Below are positions 5,320-10,308 of a DNA stretch of 10,308 nt, piece after piece. The DNA is from an uncultured Lachnospiraceae bacterium (lineage in GTDB: Bacteria; Bacillota; Clostridia; Lachnospirales; Lachnospiraceae): contig CAJTKA010000058.1 of the NCBI GenBank assembly GCA_910576815.1, positions 1 through 10,308 on the forward strand. Direction: 5' to 3'. Position 1 is the first letter of the stretch, and each line of letters begins with the position of its first letter. Under the pieces are notes generated by a model, which worked only from the letters and a program-made list of their open reading frames with translations, ran no database searches and was not told the DNA's origin. The translations under genes were made by a program, and so were the position numbers.

Positions 5320-5502
5320 ATGGAGAAATTCTTAACAGTGAAAGAAGTATCGGATGTATTGCGTTTGGGAAAAACGAATACCTATAAGTTATTTCAAAGG
5401 AAGGATTTTCCGAAAGTGACAATCGGGAAGAAATTATTGGTAAAGGAAAGTGAACTGGATGGATATATAGAAAAATATGGCGGAGCAATTATTGAAATAT
5501 GA
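5320..5502 (+). CDS. excisionase-like helix-turn-helix protein
   Basis: This protein of 60 aa starts at the ATG at 5320, with AAAGGGGA at 5309-5316 ahead. It is a single MerR-like/HTH_17 winged helix: FLTVKEVSDVLRLGKTNTYKLFQ is the HTH, FPKVTIGKKLLVKESELDGYIEKY the wing and final helix. Such tiny proteins beside a tRNA attachment site usually serve as recombination directionality factors (Xis), bending DNA so that the integrase excises the element. Here it lies about 1 kb from the tRNA-derived att copy, but the expected integrase gene does not follow. Codon use is AT-rich, unlike the GC-rich genes just upstream. It could instead be a transcription regulator; the fold is sure, the role inferred. 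Confidence 0.7.
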   Translation: MEKFLTVKEVSDVLRLGKTNTYKLFQRKDFPKVTIGKKLLVKESELDGYIEKYGGAIIEI

Positions 5503-5554
5503 TTGGACGGATTGATGGAAATCACATTGTAATCAGTTCTAAGGAGCCGAAGAA

Positions 5555-5583
5555 TTGTAATTTCAAGTATTTTGCAGTATAAT
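5555..5583 (+). promoter_or_regulatory. sigma-A promoter of the protease cassette
   Basis: TTGTAA (5555-5560) and TATAAT (5578-5583) lie 17 bp apart, 36 bp ahead of the start of the small protein gene. The predicted leader is only about 28 bases. Confidence 0.7.
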
Positions 5584-5618
5584 AAAAGAAATATAGATAG
5601 AAAGGGGACCGACCCTAT

Positions 5619-5861
5619 ATGGCAAAGCGATTAACAAGAGAGCAGATGGCAGAAAAATATCCTAATCAAAGTATAGGGATCACGAACATTAAATATGTAA
5701 ACAATGATGGTGTAACAATAGAATCAGCGGAAGTAGTTTACACACCAGAAGATAAAACTCCGGAAGAATTACTTGCTTTACAGGTATCGGGCGCAGAGGA
5801 CATTATGTGCTGGTATACTACGGGAAGCAAAGTAAATGTAGGAGTGTTGACGCTATGCTAA
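5619..5861 (+). CDS. small protein paired with a retropepsin-like protease, function unknown
   Basis: This protein of 80 aa starts at the ATG at 5619, with AAAGGGG at 5601-5607, a long 11-base spacing. It opens with a short helix (LTREQMAEKYPNQ), followed by strands IGITNIKYVN, GVTIESAEVVYT and a helix at KTPEELLALQVSG, then a Trp-Tyr stretch (MCWYTTGSK) and a hydrophobic end. It is small, soluble and alpha/beta. I do not know a named domain for it, though I recall similar 'KYVNNDGVTIESA' proteins ahead of aspartic protease genes in Clostridia, a recollection that needs a search. It overlaps the protease gene by 7 bases, so the two are probably translationally coupled and work together. It could be a protease partner, inhibitor or substrate. 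Confidence 0.72.
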   Translation: MAKRLTREQMAEKYPNQSIGITNIKYVNNDGVTIESAEVVYTPEDKTPEELLALQVSGAEDIMCWYTTGSKVNVGVLTLC

Positions 5862-6340
5862 AAGAAGAAACATATAATTTAGATACAAGAGAAAACAGTC
5901 CTGTTATCGTATTGCCGTGGTTTCAGAATTGCAGGGTTTTAATTGATACCGGTGCGACATTGCCGATGTGGTTGAAAGGGGTAATTCCTTTGAAACTTAA
6001 AGGTGCAATTAAAGAAAACCAAACAGTTAATTTGAATGGAGTGGGCGGAAGTTCTACAGGAGATTTATATAGAGTCAATTTTGAACTGGGGAACATTCAT
6101 TTCAGGAATTTACCCATCGTACATAAAGAAATTGACGTGGCGGATGCTTATATGATATTGCCAGCGACACTGTTTGAGGGGATGATTTATGAGATTGATA
6201 ATATCAGTCATAGATTGAAAATAAAAGTTGATGATAAAGAATATTACAGAAACTTTAGGATTAAAGACAAAAGTGGCATACCATATATTTATTTGGCAAA
6301 TACTTATGAGACAAGGGAAGATGCGGAGAAAATATCATAA
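5855..6340 (+). CDS. retropepsin-like aspartic protease
   Basis: This protein of 161 aa starts at the ATG at 5855, with GGAG at 5841-5844, and overlaps the preceding gene by 7 bases. Residues about 17-36 (VIVLPWFQNCRVLIDTGATL) hold the catalytic D-T-G-A motif of clan AA aspartic proteases, Asp at about residue 30. Strands typical of the single-lobe retropepsin fold follow: VNLNGVGGSSTGDLYRV, then FELGNIHFRNLPIVH, then AYMILPATLFEGMIYEIDN. The second signature, usually hydrophobic-hydrophobic-Gly (ILG), appears here as ILP, so the Gly is replaced by Pro. Single-lobe retropepsins act as homodimers. There is no signal peptide or membrane helix, so a cytosolic role is likely. The substrate is unknown; the coupled upstream protein is a candidate. 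The AT-rich composition and the position next to the element's end suggest a recently acquired cargo cassette. Confidence 0.8.
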   Translation: MLKEETYNLDTRENSPVIVLPWFQNCRVLIDTGATLPMWLKGVIPLKLKGAIKENQTVNLNGVGGSSTGDLYRVNFELGNIHFRNLPIVHKEIDVADAYMILPATLFEGMIYEIDNISHRLKIKVDDKEYYRNFRIKDKSGIPYIYLANTYETREDAEKIS

Positions 6341-6353
6341 TATAGAAATTATT

Positions 6354-6387
6354 TTGACTCCGAACCGTAAATGTGCTATAATATAGC
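6354..6387 (+). promoter_or_regulatory. strong orphan promoter with palindromic -10
   Basis: TTGACT (6354-6359) and TATAAT (6377-6382) are 17 bp apart. The -10 lies in the palindrome GCTATA-A-TATAGC (6375-6387). Downstream, ATAGGT...ACCTAT and an outer GCTAT...ATAGC can pair as a nested hairpin (6386-6436). No plus-strand gene follows before the terminator at 6571-6612, so the product would be a short RNA of about 220 bases, or the promoter has lost its gene. Confidence 0.65.
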
Positions 6388-6442
6388 TATAAAACATAGG
6401 TGGAATACCTTTTTCCGAAACCTATCGTCTGATAGCATAAAC

Positions 6443-6463
6443 TAGGGTACAAATTAGGGTACA
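6443..6463. repeat. tandem TAGGGTACA repeats near the att copy
   Basis: TAGGGTACA occurs at 6443-6451 and again at 6455-6463, a 12-bp period. Short direct repeats about 75-95 bp inside an attachment site are typical integrase arm-binding sites (inference). Confidence 0.45.
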
Positions 6464-6535
6464 TTTCGCAAGGAAAGCTGGAAAAGCCTTATTTTTACAG
6501 GTTTTTAAGAAGTGACGGGAAATTTTAGGGAAGTA

Positions 6536-6566
6536 GAGGCCGCAAGTTCAAGTCTTGTCACTCCGA
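6536..6566 (+). other. att site: 3' end of a tRNA gene (probably tRNA-Pro)
   Basis: This is the 3' part of a tRNA without its 5' half. GCAAG (6542-6546), T-loop TTCAAGT (6547-6553) and CTTGT (6554-6558) form the T-arm; CACTCCG (6559-6565) is the 3' acceptor strand and A6566 the discriminator base. No CCA is encoded. The order GAGGCCGCAAG...CACTCCGA resembles bacterial tRNA-Pro; the isotype is from memory. The sequence before 6536 does not continue a tRNA. Tyrosine integrases commonly insert at such 3' ends and leave a copy at each junction, so this is the attR-type end of the element. Confidence 0.75.
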
Positions 6567-6570
6567 TAGG

Positions 6571-6612
6571 AAAGACCTGATAATCACTGTGATGGTGGTT
6601 ATCAGGTCTTTT
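6571..6612 (+). terminator. terminator behind the tRNA 3' copy, shared with the MATE remnant
   Basis: AAAGACCTGATAA (6571-6583) pairs over 13 bp with TTATCAGGTCTTT (6599-6611), followed by T-rich sequence. It lies 4 bp after the tRNA 3' end, where a tRNA terminator belongs. On the minus strand it overlaps the stop codon of the MATE remnant (6604-6602) and could serve that transcript too. Confidence 0.8.
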
Positions 6613-7677
6613 GTTCGCAATAAGGCTCCGCGGCTTTTTCGTTTGCGGCCTTTTCGCGTTTGAATACCACGATAAATGCCGCGGCATTGACGATGAGAGC
6701 GCCGATCCAAGCGAATATTTCCGCCATCGCGGTGGCGCGAAATCCGATCTGACCGGTCAGCAGGGTGATTGCACTGATTCTCAGCAGCATTTCCGCGATA
6801 CCCGAGAGCATGGGCATGAAAGGGAATCCCATGCCTTGTACGCCGCTTCTGATCACAAAAAGGATATCTACGGCAAATATCATGATGCCGCATAGGGGCA
6901 GGAACTGTACGGCATGGCCGATCTGTTCGCTGCCGTTTAGTATGAGCGAAGCCAGTTGTCTTGGCAAAAAGACCATCATGGAACCGAATATCACATAGGT
7001 GACAGCTGAGATTACCAGGCATACCTTCAAACCGCTTATGATCCGGTCAAAGCGCTTGGCACCGTAGTTCTGGCTGGTGTAGGAAGACATTGCCAGACCT
7101 GCTGTCGAGGCGGGCTGCATAAACATATTCAAATATTTGCTGCAGGCGGAATATGCCGAGGTAAAGGCAACGCCAAGACCGTTGACAAAATATTGCACCA
7201 CAATGCAGCCGACTGCCGTGATGGAATTCATGAAAGCCATAGGCACGCCGTTTTTTAGGAGTACGCCATACATGGCTTTGTCGGGTACAAAGTCTGCTTT
7301 TGATAAGGCGACACATTCTGTTTTTCCCAGCTTATGAAAGCAGATCGCCCCTGAGAAAATCTGGGAAATGATCGTTGCCACAGCAACACTGCCGACCCCC
7401 GAATGGCAGATAAAAATGAATACCGAATTGAGGACGATATTCATGACCGACGATACGACGATTGCTTTCAGAGGTGTCCGGCTGTCGCCCAGTGAACGCA
7501 GGATGCCGGCGCACATATTGTAAGAGATCGTGGCAAATAATCCGCCGAACAGGATGTATCCGTATCGGCAAACGAATAGAGTAGCTGTAGGGCATTTGTC
7601 AAAAGCAGTGGGAAGAAAAAGCGGAGGATCAGCTTTTTGGGGTCGCCTGTTGTAAAGTCTAAGGTATGATTCAGCAC
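6602..7677 (-). pseudogene. MATE-family multidrug efflux protein, internal deletion and frameshift
   Basis: On the minus strand a GTG at 7677, behind AAAAGGAG, begins NHTLDFTTGDPKKLILRFFFPLLLT...LLYSFAD, the typical start of a MATE transporter up to the first membrane helix. At about 7564 the family match jumps to another frame (YGYILFGGLFATISYN, then ILRSLGDSRTPL), which normally lies about 100 residues further on, in helix 4. From there the rest of the transporter is intact, with eight or so membrane segments, to the TGA at 6604-6602. The middle of the N-terminal bundle and the frame are therefore lost. The break contains a short direct repeat (GTATC twice, 7556-7566), suggesting deletion by slippage. 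The remaining codons look well preserved, so the event may be recent, or an assembly error. MATE proteins export cationic drugs using Na+ or H+. Confidence 0.85.
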
Positions 7678-7723
7678 AAACTCCTTTTTTACCTGATTCC
7701 ATAAATATAGCACAACGCTATTA

Positions 7724-7757
7724 TGAAAAGTAGAAATTTTATATTTGAAAAGTAGAA
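7724..7757. repeat. 12-bp direct repeats upstream of the MATE remnant
   Basis: TGAAAAGTAGAA occurs at 7724-7735 and at 7746-7757, a 22-bp period, about two helix turns. On the minus strand they sit 47-80 bases ahead of the MATE start, where CATAAT and TTCAAA boxes 18 bp apart give a possible promoter. They look like paired sites for a transcription regulator. Confidence 0.45.
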
Positions 7758-7844
7758 TAAATCTCTAAAACGTCCGGCAAATCATTGATGTGAAAATCTC
7801 CAATATGTTATATTTAAAAGTAACTGACAGGAAAAATTTTCATC

Positions 7845-7873
7845 TTTACACCAGAACATATGTTTGTTAAAAT
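7845..7873 (+). promoter_or_regulatory. SOS promoter: sigma-A boxes with LexA box in the spacer
   Basis: TTTACA (7845-7850) and TAAAAT (7868-7873) are 17 bp apart. Between them, AGAACATATGTTTG (7853-7866) matches the Firmicutes LexA/DinR box CGAACRNRYGTTYC in the GAAC and GTTY half-sites and the central R-N-R-Y; the outermost bases differ. LexA bound here would block RNA polymerase until DNA damage activates RecA. The downstream genes, a Y-family polymerase and an SRAP protein, are the kind LexA controls. Confidence 0.8.
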
Positions 7874-7909
7874 AAAATTACATGTAACGCCAGGGAGGAG
7901 GTGAAGGGA

Positions 7910-8209
7910 ATGGAAGAGATGCTGCAAGAGGGAATGTTGGCGGACGGGCAGGCAAATATCCCGATACAGATGATGTCGCTGACAGACCGTGACGGAAAGA
8001 TGACACCGCTGTGGTTTCGTCTGGAGACAGAGGAGCACGAGGTGAAACTGTACCGAATCGAGCAGGTGGTGTCCAGAGACGAGAAGAAGTATGTGGGCGT
8101 GCGGGAGAAGCAGTTTGTATGCAGGATCAGGCTGGGGAACGTTTGTAAGACCCTGGAGATGCGTTACAGCGTGGAAACTCAGAAATGGCGGATCTTCCAG
8201 TTCCTGTAG
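7910..8209 (+). CDS. small protein leading an SOS operon, function unknown
   Basis: This protein of 99 aa starts at the ATG at 7910, with GGAGGTGA at 7896-7903; a GTG at 7901 lies inside that Shine-Dalgarno and is rejected. The N-terminus is acidic (MEEMLQEGMLAD), then an alternating hydrophobic pattern suggests a small beta-barrel or sheet: PIQMMSLTDRDG, TPLWFRLETEEHEVKLYRIEQVVS, KQFVCRIRLGNVCKTLEMRYSV, ending WRIFQFL. I recognise no named domain. Placement directly ahead of a Y-family polymerase recalls the YolD-like genes ahead of uvrX/polymerase genes in Bacillus, but the sequence does not look like YolD. As first gene behind the LexA box it should be made early in the SOS response, and it may modulate the polymerase. 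That is inference from position. Confidence 0.75.
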   Translation: MEEMLQEGMLADGQANIPIQMMSLTDRDGKMTPLWFRLETEEHEVKLYRIEQVVSRDEKKYVGVREKQFVCRIRLGNVCKTLEMRYSVETQKWRIFQFL

Positions 8210-8211
8210 GA

Positions 8212-9501
8212 ATGGACAGATATGTGTTCCATATCGATGTCAACAGCGCCTTCCTCTCTTGGACCGCAGCCTACCGTGTGGATGTGCTGGGTGAAAAGGA
8301 TGATATCAGGCTGATTCCAAGCATTGTGGGCGGAGATCAGGAGAAACGCCACGGGATCGTCCTTGCCAAAAGTACGCCTGCCAAAAAGTTTGGGATCAAG
8401 ACGGGGGAGCCCGTCGTGGCGGCGCAGAGGAAGTGTCCCTGGCTGGTGATCGTGCCGCCGGATTACGGCTTATATGTTAAATCTTCCCGAGCTTTTATCA
8501 AGATATTGCAAGAGTATAGTGACAAGGTGATCCAGTACAGCATCGACGAGGCGTGGGTGGTGTTTGAAGGATTTGAGAAGCTTTACGGCCGTGACCAGAT
8601 GGTAAAGCTTGCCTATGAGCTGAAGGACAGGATCAAAGACGAGCTTGGTTTTACCGTAAATGTCGGCGTTTCCACGAATTTCCTGCTCTCAAAGATGGCG
8701 GGAGATTTTTCCAAACCAGACAAAGTGCACACCCTGTTTCCGGAGGAGATGGAAGAAAAAATGTGGCCGCTTCCCGTTTCCGACTTGTTTCTGGCGGGAC
8801 GAGCTACAGTGGAACGACTGCACGGCGTAGGCATACAGACGATCGGCGAACTGGCGCAGGCAAATGAGGGAATGATTCGCTCCCTGTTAAAAAAGCACGG
8901 CCAGACGATACAGGGGTTTGCCAGAGGCGAGGATCTGGATCCCTCCATGACTTCCCATGAGGCCAACAAGGGTTACGGCAACAGCATGACGGCTCCCGTG
9001 GATATCGTGACGGAGGAGTATGCCAGGCATCTGCTGCTTTCTTTGAGCGAGACGGTAGGGGCGAGACTGCGAAATGACGGTGTGATGATCGGCGTGGTCA
9101 GCGTACACGTGACGACCTGTGAATTTAAGCGCATGAATAAACAGATGCAGTTGGATTCTCCTACCAACATCACGGAGGAGATCTACGGGGCGGCCTGCCT
9201 GCTTTTTCATAAACTTTGGGACGGGAAGACACCTCTTCGTCAGCTGGGAGTCCATACCACAAAGGTGCAGGAGGAAGCGGCTCGGCAGTACAGCATTTTT
9301 GATCTGGGAAAAAACGAGAGACTGGAAAAGCTGGATAAGGCGGTGGACCAAATTCGCGGGAAATTCGGGGAGGATGCCATCTTTCGCGCCAGTTTTTTGG
9401 AAGGAAATGTATCCCATATGAGCGGCGGGCTGAATAAAGAGAGGCGCAGCGGGGTTACATTAGGAATAGACGTGGAAGGGGAAAACGTGCGGGAGATTTG
9501 A
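8212..9501 (+). CDS. Y-family DNA polymerase (DinB/ImuB/UmuC superfamily)
   Basis: This translesion polymerase has 429 aa from the ATG at 8212, the usual family start (MDRYVFHIDVNSAF). An ATG at 8185 adds nine residues but overlaps the preceding gene by 25 bases; neither has a strong ribosome binding site, so coupling to the upstream stop at 8207-8209 is likely. Visible parts: palm motif HIDVNSAF with metal ligand Asp9 and steric-gate Phe14; fingers with EKRHGIVLAKSTPAKKFGIKTGE; catalytic YSIDEAW with Asp112-Glu113; GVSTNFLLSKMAGDFSKPDKVH; the thumb helix-hairpin-helix around RLHGVGIQTIGELA; then a complete little-finger domain to about residue 360. The active site is intact, unlike inactive ImuB. 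The tail (RRSGVTLGIDVEGENV) has no evident beta-clamp motif that I can be sure of. It copies past lesions and probably acts under LexA control with its neighbours. Confidence 0.93.
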   Translation: MDRYVFHIDVNSAFLSWTAAYRVDVLGEKDDIRLIPSIVGGDQEKRHGIVLAKSTPAKKFGIKTGEPVVAAQRKCPWLVIVPPDYGLYVKSSRAFIKILQEYSDKVIQYSIDEAWVVFEGFEKLYGRDQMVKLAYELKDRIKDELGFTVNVGVSTNFLLSKMAGDFSKPDKVHTLFPEEMEEKMWPLPVSDLFLAGRATVERLHGVGIQTIGELAQANEGMIRSLLKKHGQTIQGFARGEDLDPSMTSHEANKGYGNSMTAPVDIVTEEYARHLLLSLSETVGARLRNDGVMIGVVSVHVTTCEFKRMNKQMQLDSPTNITEEIYGAACLLFHKLWDGKTPLRQLGVHTTKVQEEAARQYSIFDLGKNERLEKLDKAVDQIRGKFGEDAIFRASFLEGNVSHMSGGLNKERRSGVTLGIDVEGENVREI

Positions 9502-9553
9502 GATTTTGTCTCAGATATCATGGAAACAGTAGGAAAGGATGCTAAAAAGAAAG

Positions 9554-10150
9554 ATGTGCGGCAGATTTTATATTGATGACGAGACGGCGCGGGAAATTGA
9601 AAAGATCGCCCGCAAAATTGACGCTAAGATAGCGAAGACGGGAGATGTGCATCCATCGGAGCCTGCGCTCATCCTGCGGGCGGATCATGAGAGTACGGTG
9701 GCGGAAGTGCTGAAATGGGGCTATACGGCGGCCGGAAAAAACACCCTGATTTTCAATGCCAGGACGGAAACCGTGCGGGAACGCCCGATGTTTCGCTATG
9801 ATTTTGAAACACGCCGCTGCTTGGTTCCGGCGTGTAAGTTTTACGAGTGGAAGGATATCGGCGCGAGGAAAAAGGAGAAATACGAATTTTTTGTGCCAGA
9901 CGAGGTGTTGTATCTGGCGGGAATCTATCACAAAGATCCGGCGGGCGACCGCTTTGCCATCCTTACCCGCGAGGCGGAAGGGTGCATGACGGGAATCCAT
10001 AATCGGATGCCGTTAATTCTTCGGCGGGAGGATATGGACGCGTGGCTGTTTTCGGAAGCGGAGGCAAAGGAACTGCTGGAGCGGCATTTTGAGCAGCTGC
10101 AGCGGGTGAAGAGCGAAGGGGAAGTGTATCGGCAGATGAGGCTGTTTTAA
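9554..10150 (+). CDS. SRAP-domain protein (HMCES/YedK type), abasic-site shielding
   Basis: This protein of 198 aa starts at the ATG at 9554. SRAP proteins form a stable thiazolidine link between Cys2 and an abasic site in single-stranded DNA, protecting it during replication. All key residues are present: Cys2 in MCGRF, Asn68 in IFNARTE, Glu98 in FYEWK and His149 in GIHNRMP. An ATG at 9539 has the better ribosome binding site (AGGA at 9531-9534) but would add MLKRK ahead of Met-Cys and bury the catalytic Cys; N-terminal Cys chemistry favours 9554. The gene follows the Y-family polymerase by 52 bases with no terminator, so both share the SOS promoter at 7845-7873. SRAP genes are known to cluster with SOS and translesion genes in bacteria, which fits. 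Family length is normal. Confidence 0.93.
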   Translation: MCGRFYIDDETAREIEKIARKIDAKIAKTGDVHPSEPALILRADHESTVAEVLKWGYTAAGKNTLIFNARTETVRERPMFRYDFETRRCLVPACKFYEWKDIGARKKEKYEFFVPDEVLYLAGIYHKDPAGDRFAILTREAEGCMTGIHNRMPLILRREDMDAWLFSEAEAKELLERHFEQLQRVKSEGEVYRQMRLF

Positions 10151-10185
10151 GGGGAACCAGTATCTATAGGAGAAAAGGGCTGACA

Positions 10186-10214
10186 TTGTAATTAAGCAGG
10201 TTATGTGATATAAT
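10186..10214 (+). promoter_or_regulatory. sigma-A promoter for a gene beyond the window
   Basis: TTGTAA (10186-10191) and TATAAT (10209-10214) are 17 bp apart. No gene starts before the window ends. Downstream, GATAACT occurs at 10233-10239 and 10273-10279, exactly 40 bp apart, and inverted as AGTTATC at 10294-10300; the last two can form a 7-bp hairpin. Confidence 0.6.
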
Positions 10215-10308
10215 ATTTATGTATTTATTTGCGATAACTTCTGTTTCATAATATACTCAACTTTCCCAGCGAGATAACTATACCAAATGCCTGAGTTATC
10301 AATCAAAA

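Larger units (their letters stand above)
1..6566. mobile_element. right-hand part of an integrated conjugative/mobilisable element
   Basis: The gene content (relaxase C-terminus, TnpW-like protein, orphan OmpR-type regulator, sigma-70 region-4 protein, DUF4870-like protein, excisionase-like protein) is typical of Firmicutes integrative conjugative elements. The right edge is set by a copy of the 3' end of a tRNA at 6536-6566, followed by a hairpin that looks like that tRNA's terminator. The left edge and the intact tRNA should lie upstream of the window. Base composition is mosaic by eye: moderate in 1-2500, GC-rich in 2800-5280, AT-rich in 5300-6500. This suggests assembly from several sources. 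No integrase or transfer ATPase lies in the visible part, so I cannot say whether the element is active. Confidence 0.65.

Noticed and set aside
8887..9417. Minus-strand open frame (176 codons) opposite the Y-family polymerase
   Set aside because: It lies antisense to a highly conserved gene and has no start signals or family resemblance.
1..10308. CRISPR array, rRNA or complete tRNA gene
   Set aside because: No regularly spaced repeats and no rRNA-like sequence; the only tRNA sequence is the 3' fragment at 6536-6566.

Overview
The window looks like a piece of a Clostridia chromosome, most likely Lachnospiraceae or a close relative. This rests on the protein families, on a Firmicutes-type LexA box and on the style of the mobile-element genes; no 16S or other marker gene is present. 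It divides into two parts: the right-hand end of an integrated conjugative or mobilisable element (about 1-6566), and ordinary chromosome to its right (about 6567-10308).

Mobile element, 1-6566. It opens inside the 3' end of a probable relaxase gene (1-242). Then come an XRE-type repressor with an unusual FliG-like C-terminal domain (334-813), an Rpn-family PD-(D/E)XK nuclease (936-1796) closed by a clear terminator, and a TnpW-like small protein (1894-2094). Next is a gene-poor, hairpin-rich stretch with one small membrane protein (2350-2568) and a perfect 13-bp hairpin with a GAAA loop that may belong to a transfer origin. A GC-rich block follows: an OmpR-type regulator whose receiver has lost its phosphoacceptor Asp (2819-3505), a sigma-70 region-4 protein (3847-4290) behind a strong terminator-like hairpin, about 600 bp of structured DNA without a credible gene, and a frameshifted DUF4870-like membrane protein (4901-5268). 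The last block is AT-rich: an excisionase-like HTH protein (5320-5502), then a promoter-led two-gene cassette of a small unknown protein and a retropepsin-like aspartic protease (5619-6340). The element ends at a 31-bp copy of the 3' end of a tRNA, probably tRNA-Pro (6536-6566), followed by what looks like the original tRNA terminator. No integrase is visible in the window.

Chromosome, 6567-10308. A MATE efflux gene on the minus strand (6602-7677) is broken by an internal deletion and frameshift. Diverging from it is an SOS-type operon. A good sigma-A promoter contains a LexA box in its spacer (7845-7873) and leads into a small unknown protein (7910-8209), a Y-family translesion polymerase (8212-9501) and an SRAP/HMCES-type abasic-site protein (9554-10150). 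Translesion synthesis and abasic-site shielding fit one DNA-damage programme. The window ends with another sigma-A-like promoter at 10186-10214, whose gene lies outside.

The most interesting items are the retropepsin cassette beside the attachment site, the XRE-FliG-C fusion, the paired repeats with a compensatory base-pair change in the gene-free GC-rich stretch, and the small unknown protein placed between a LexA box and a translesion polymerase.
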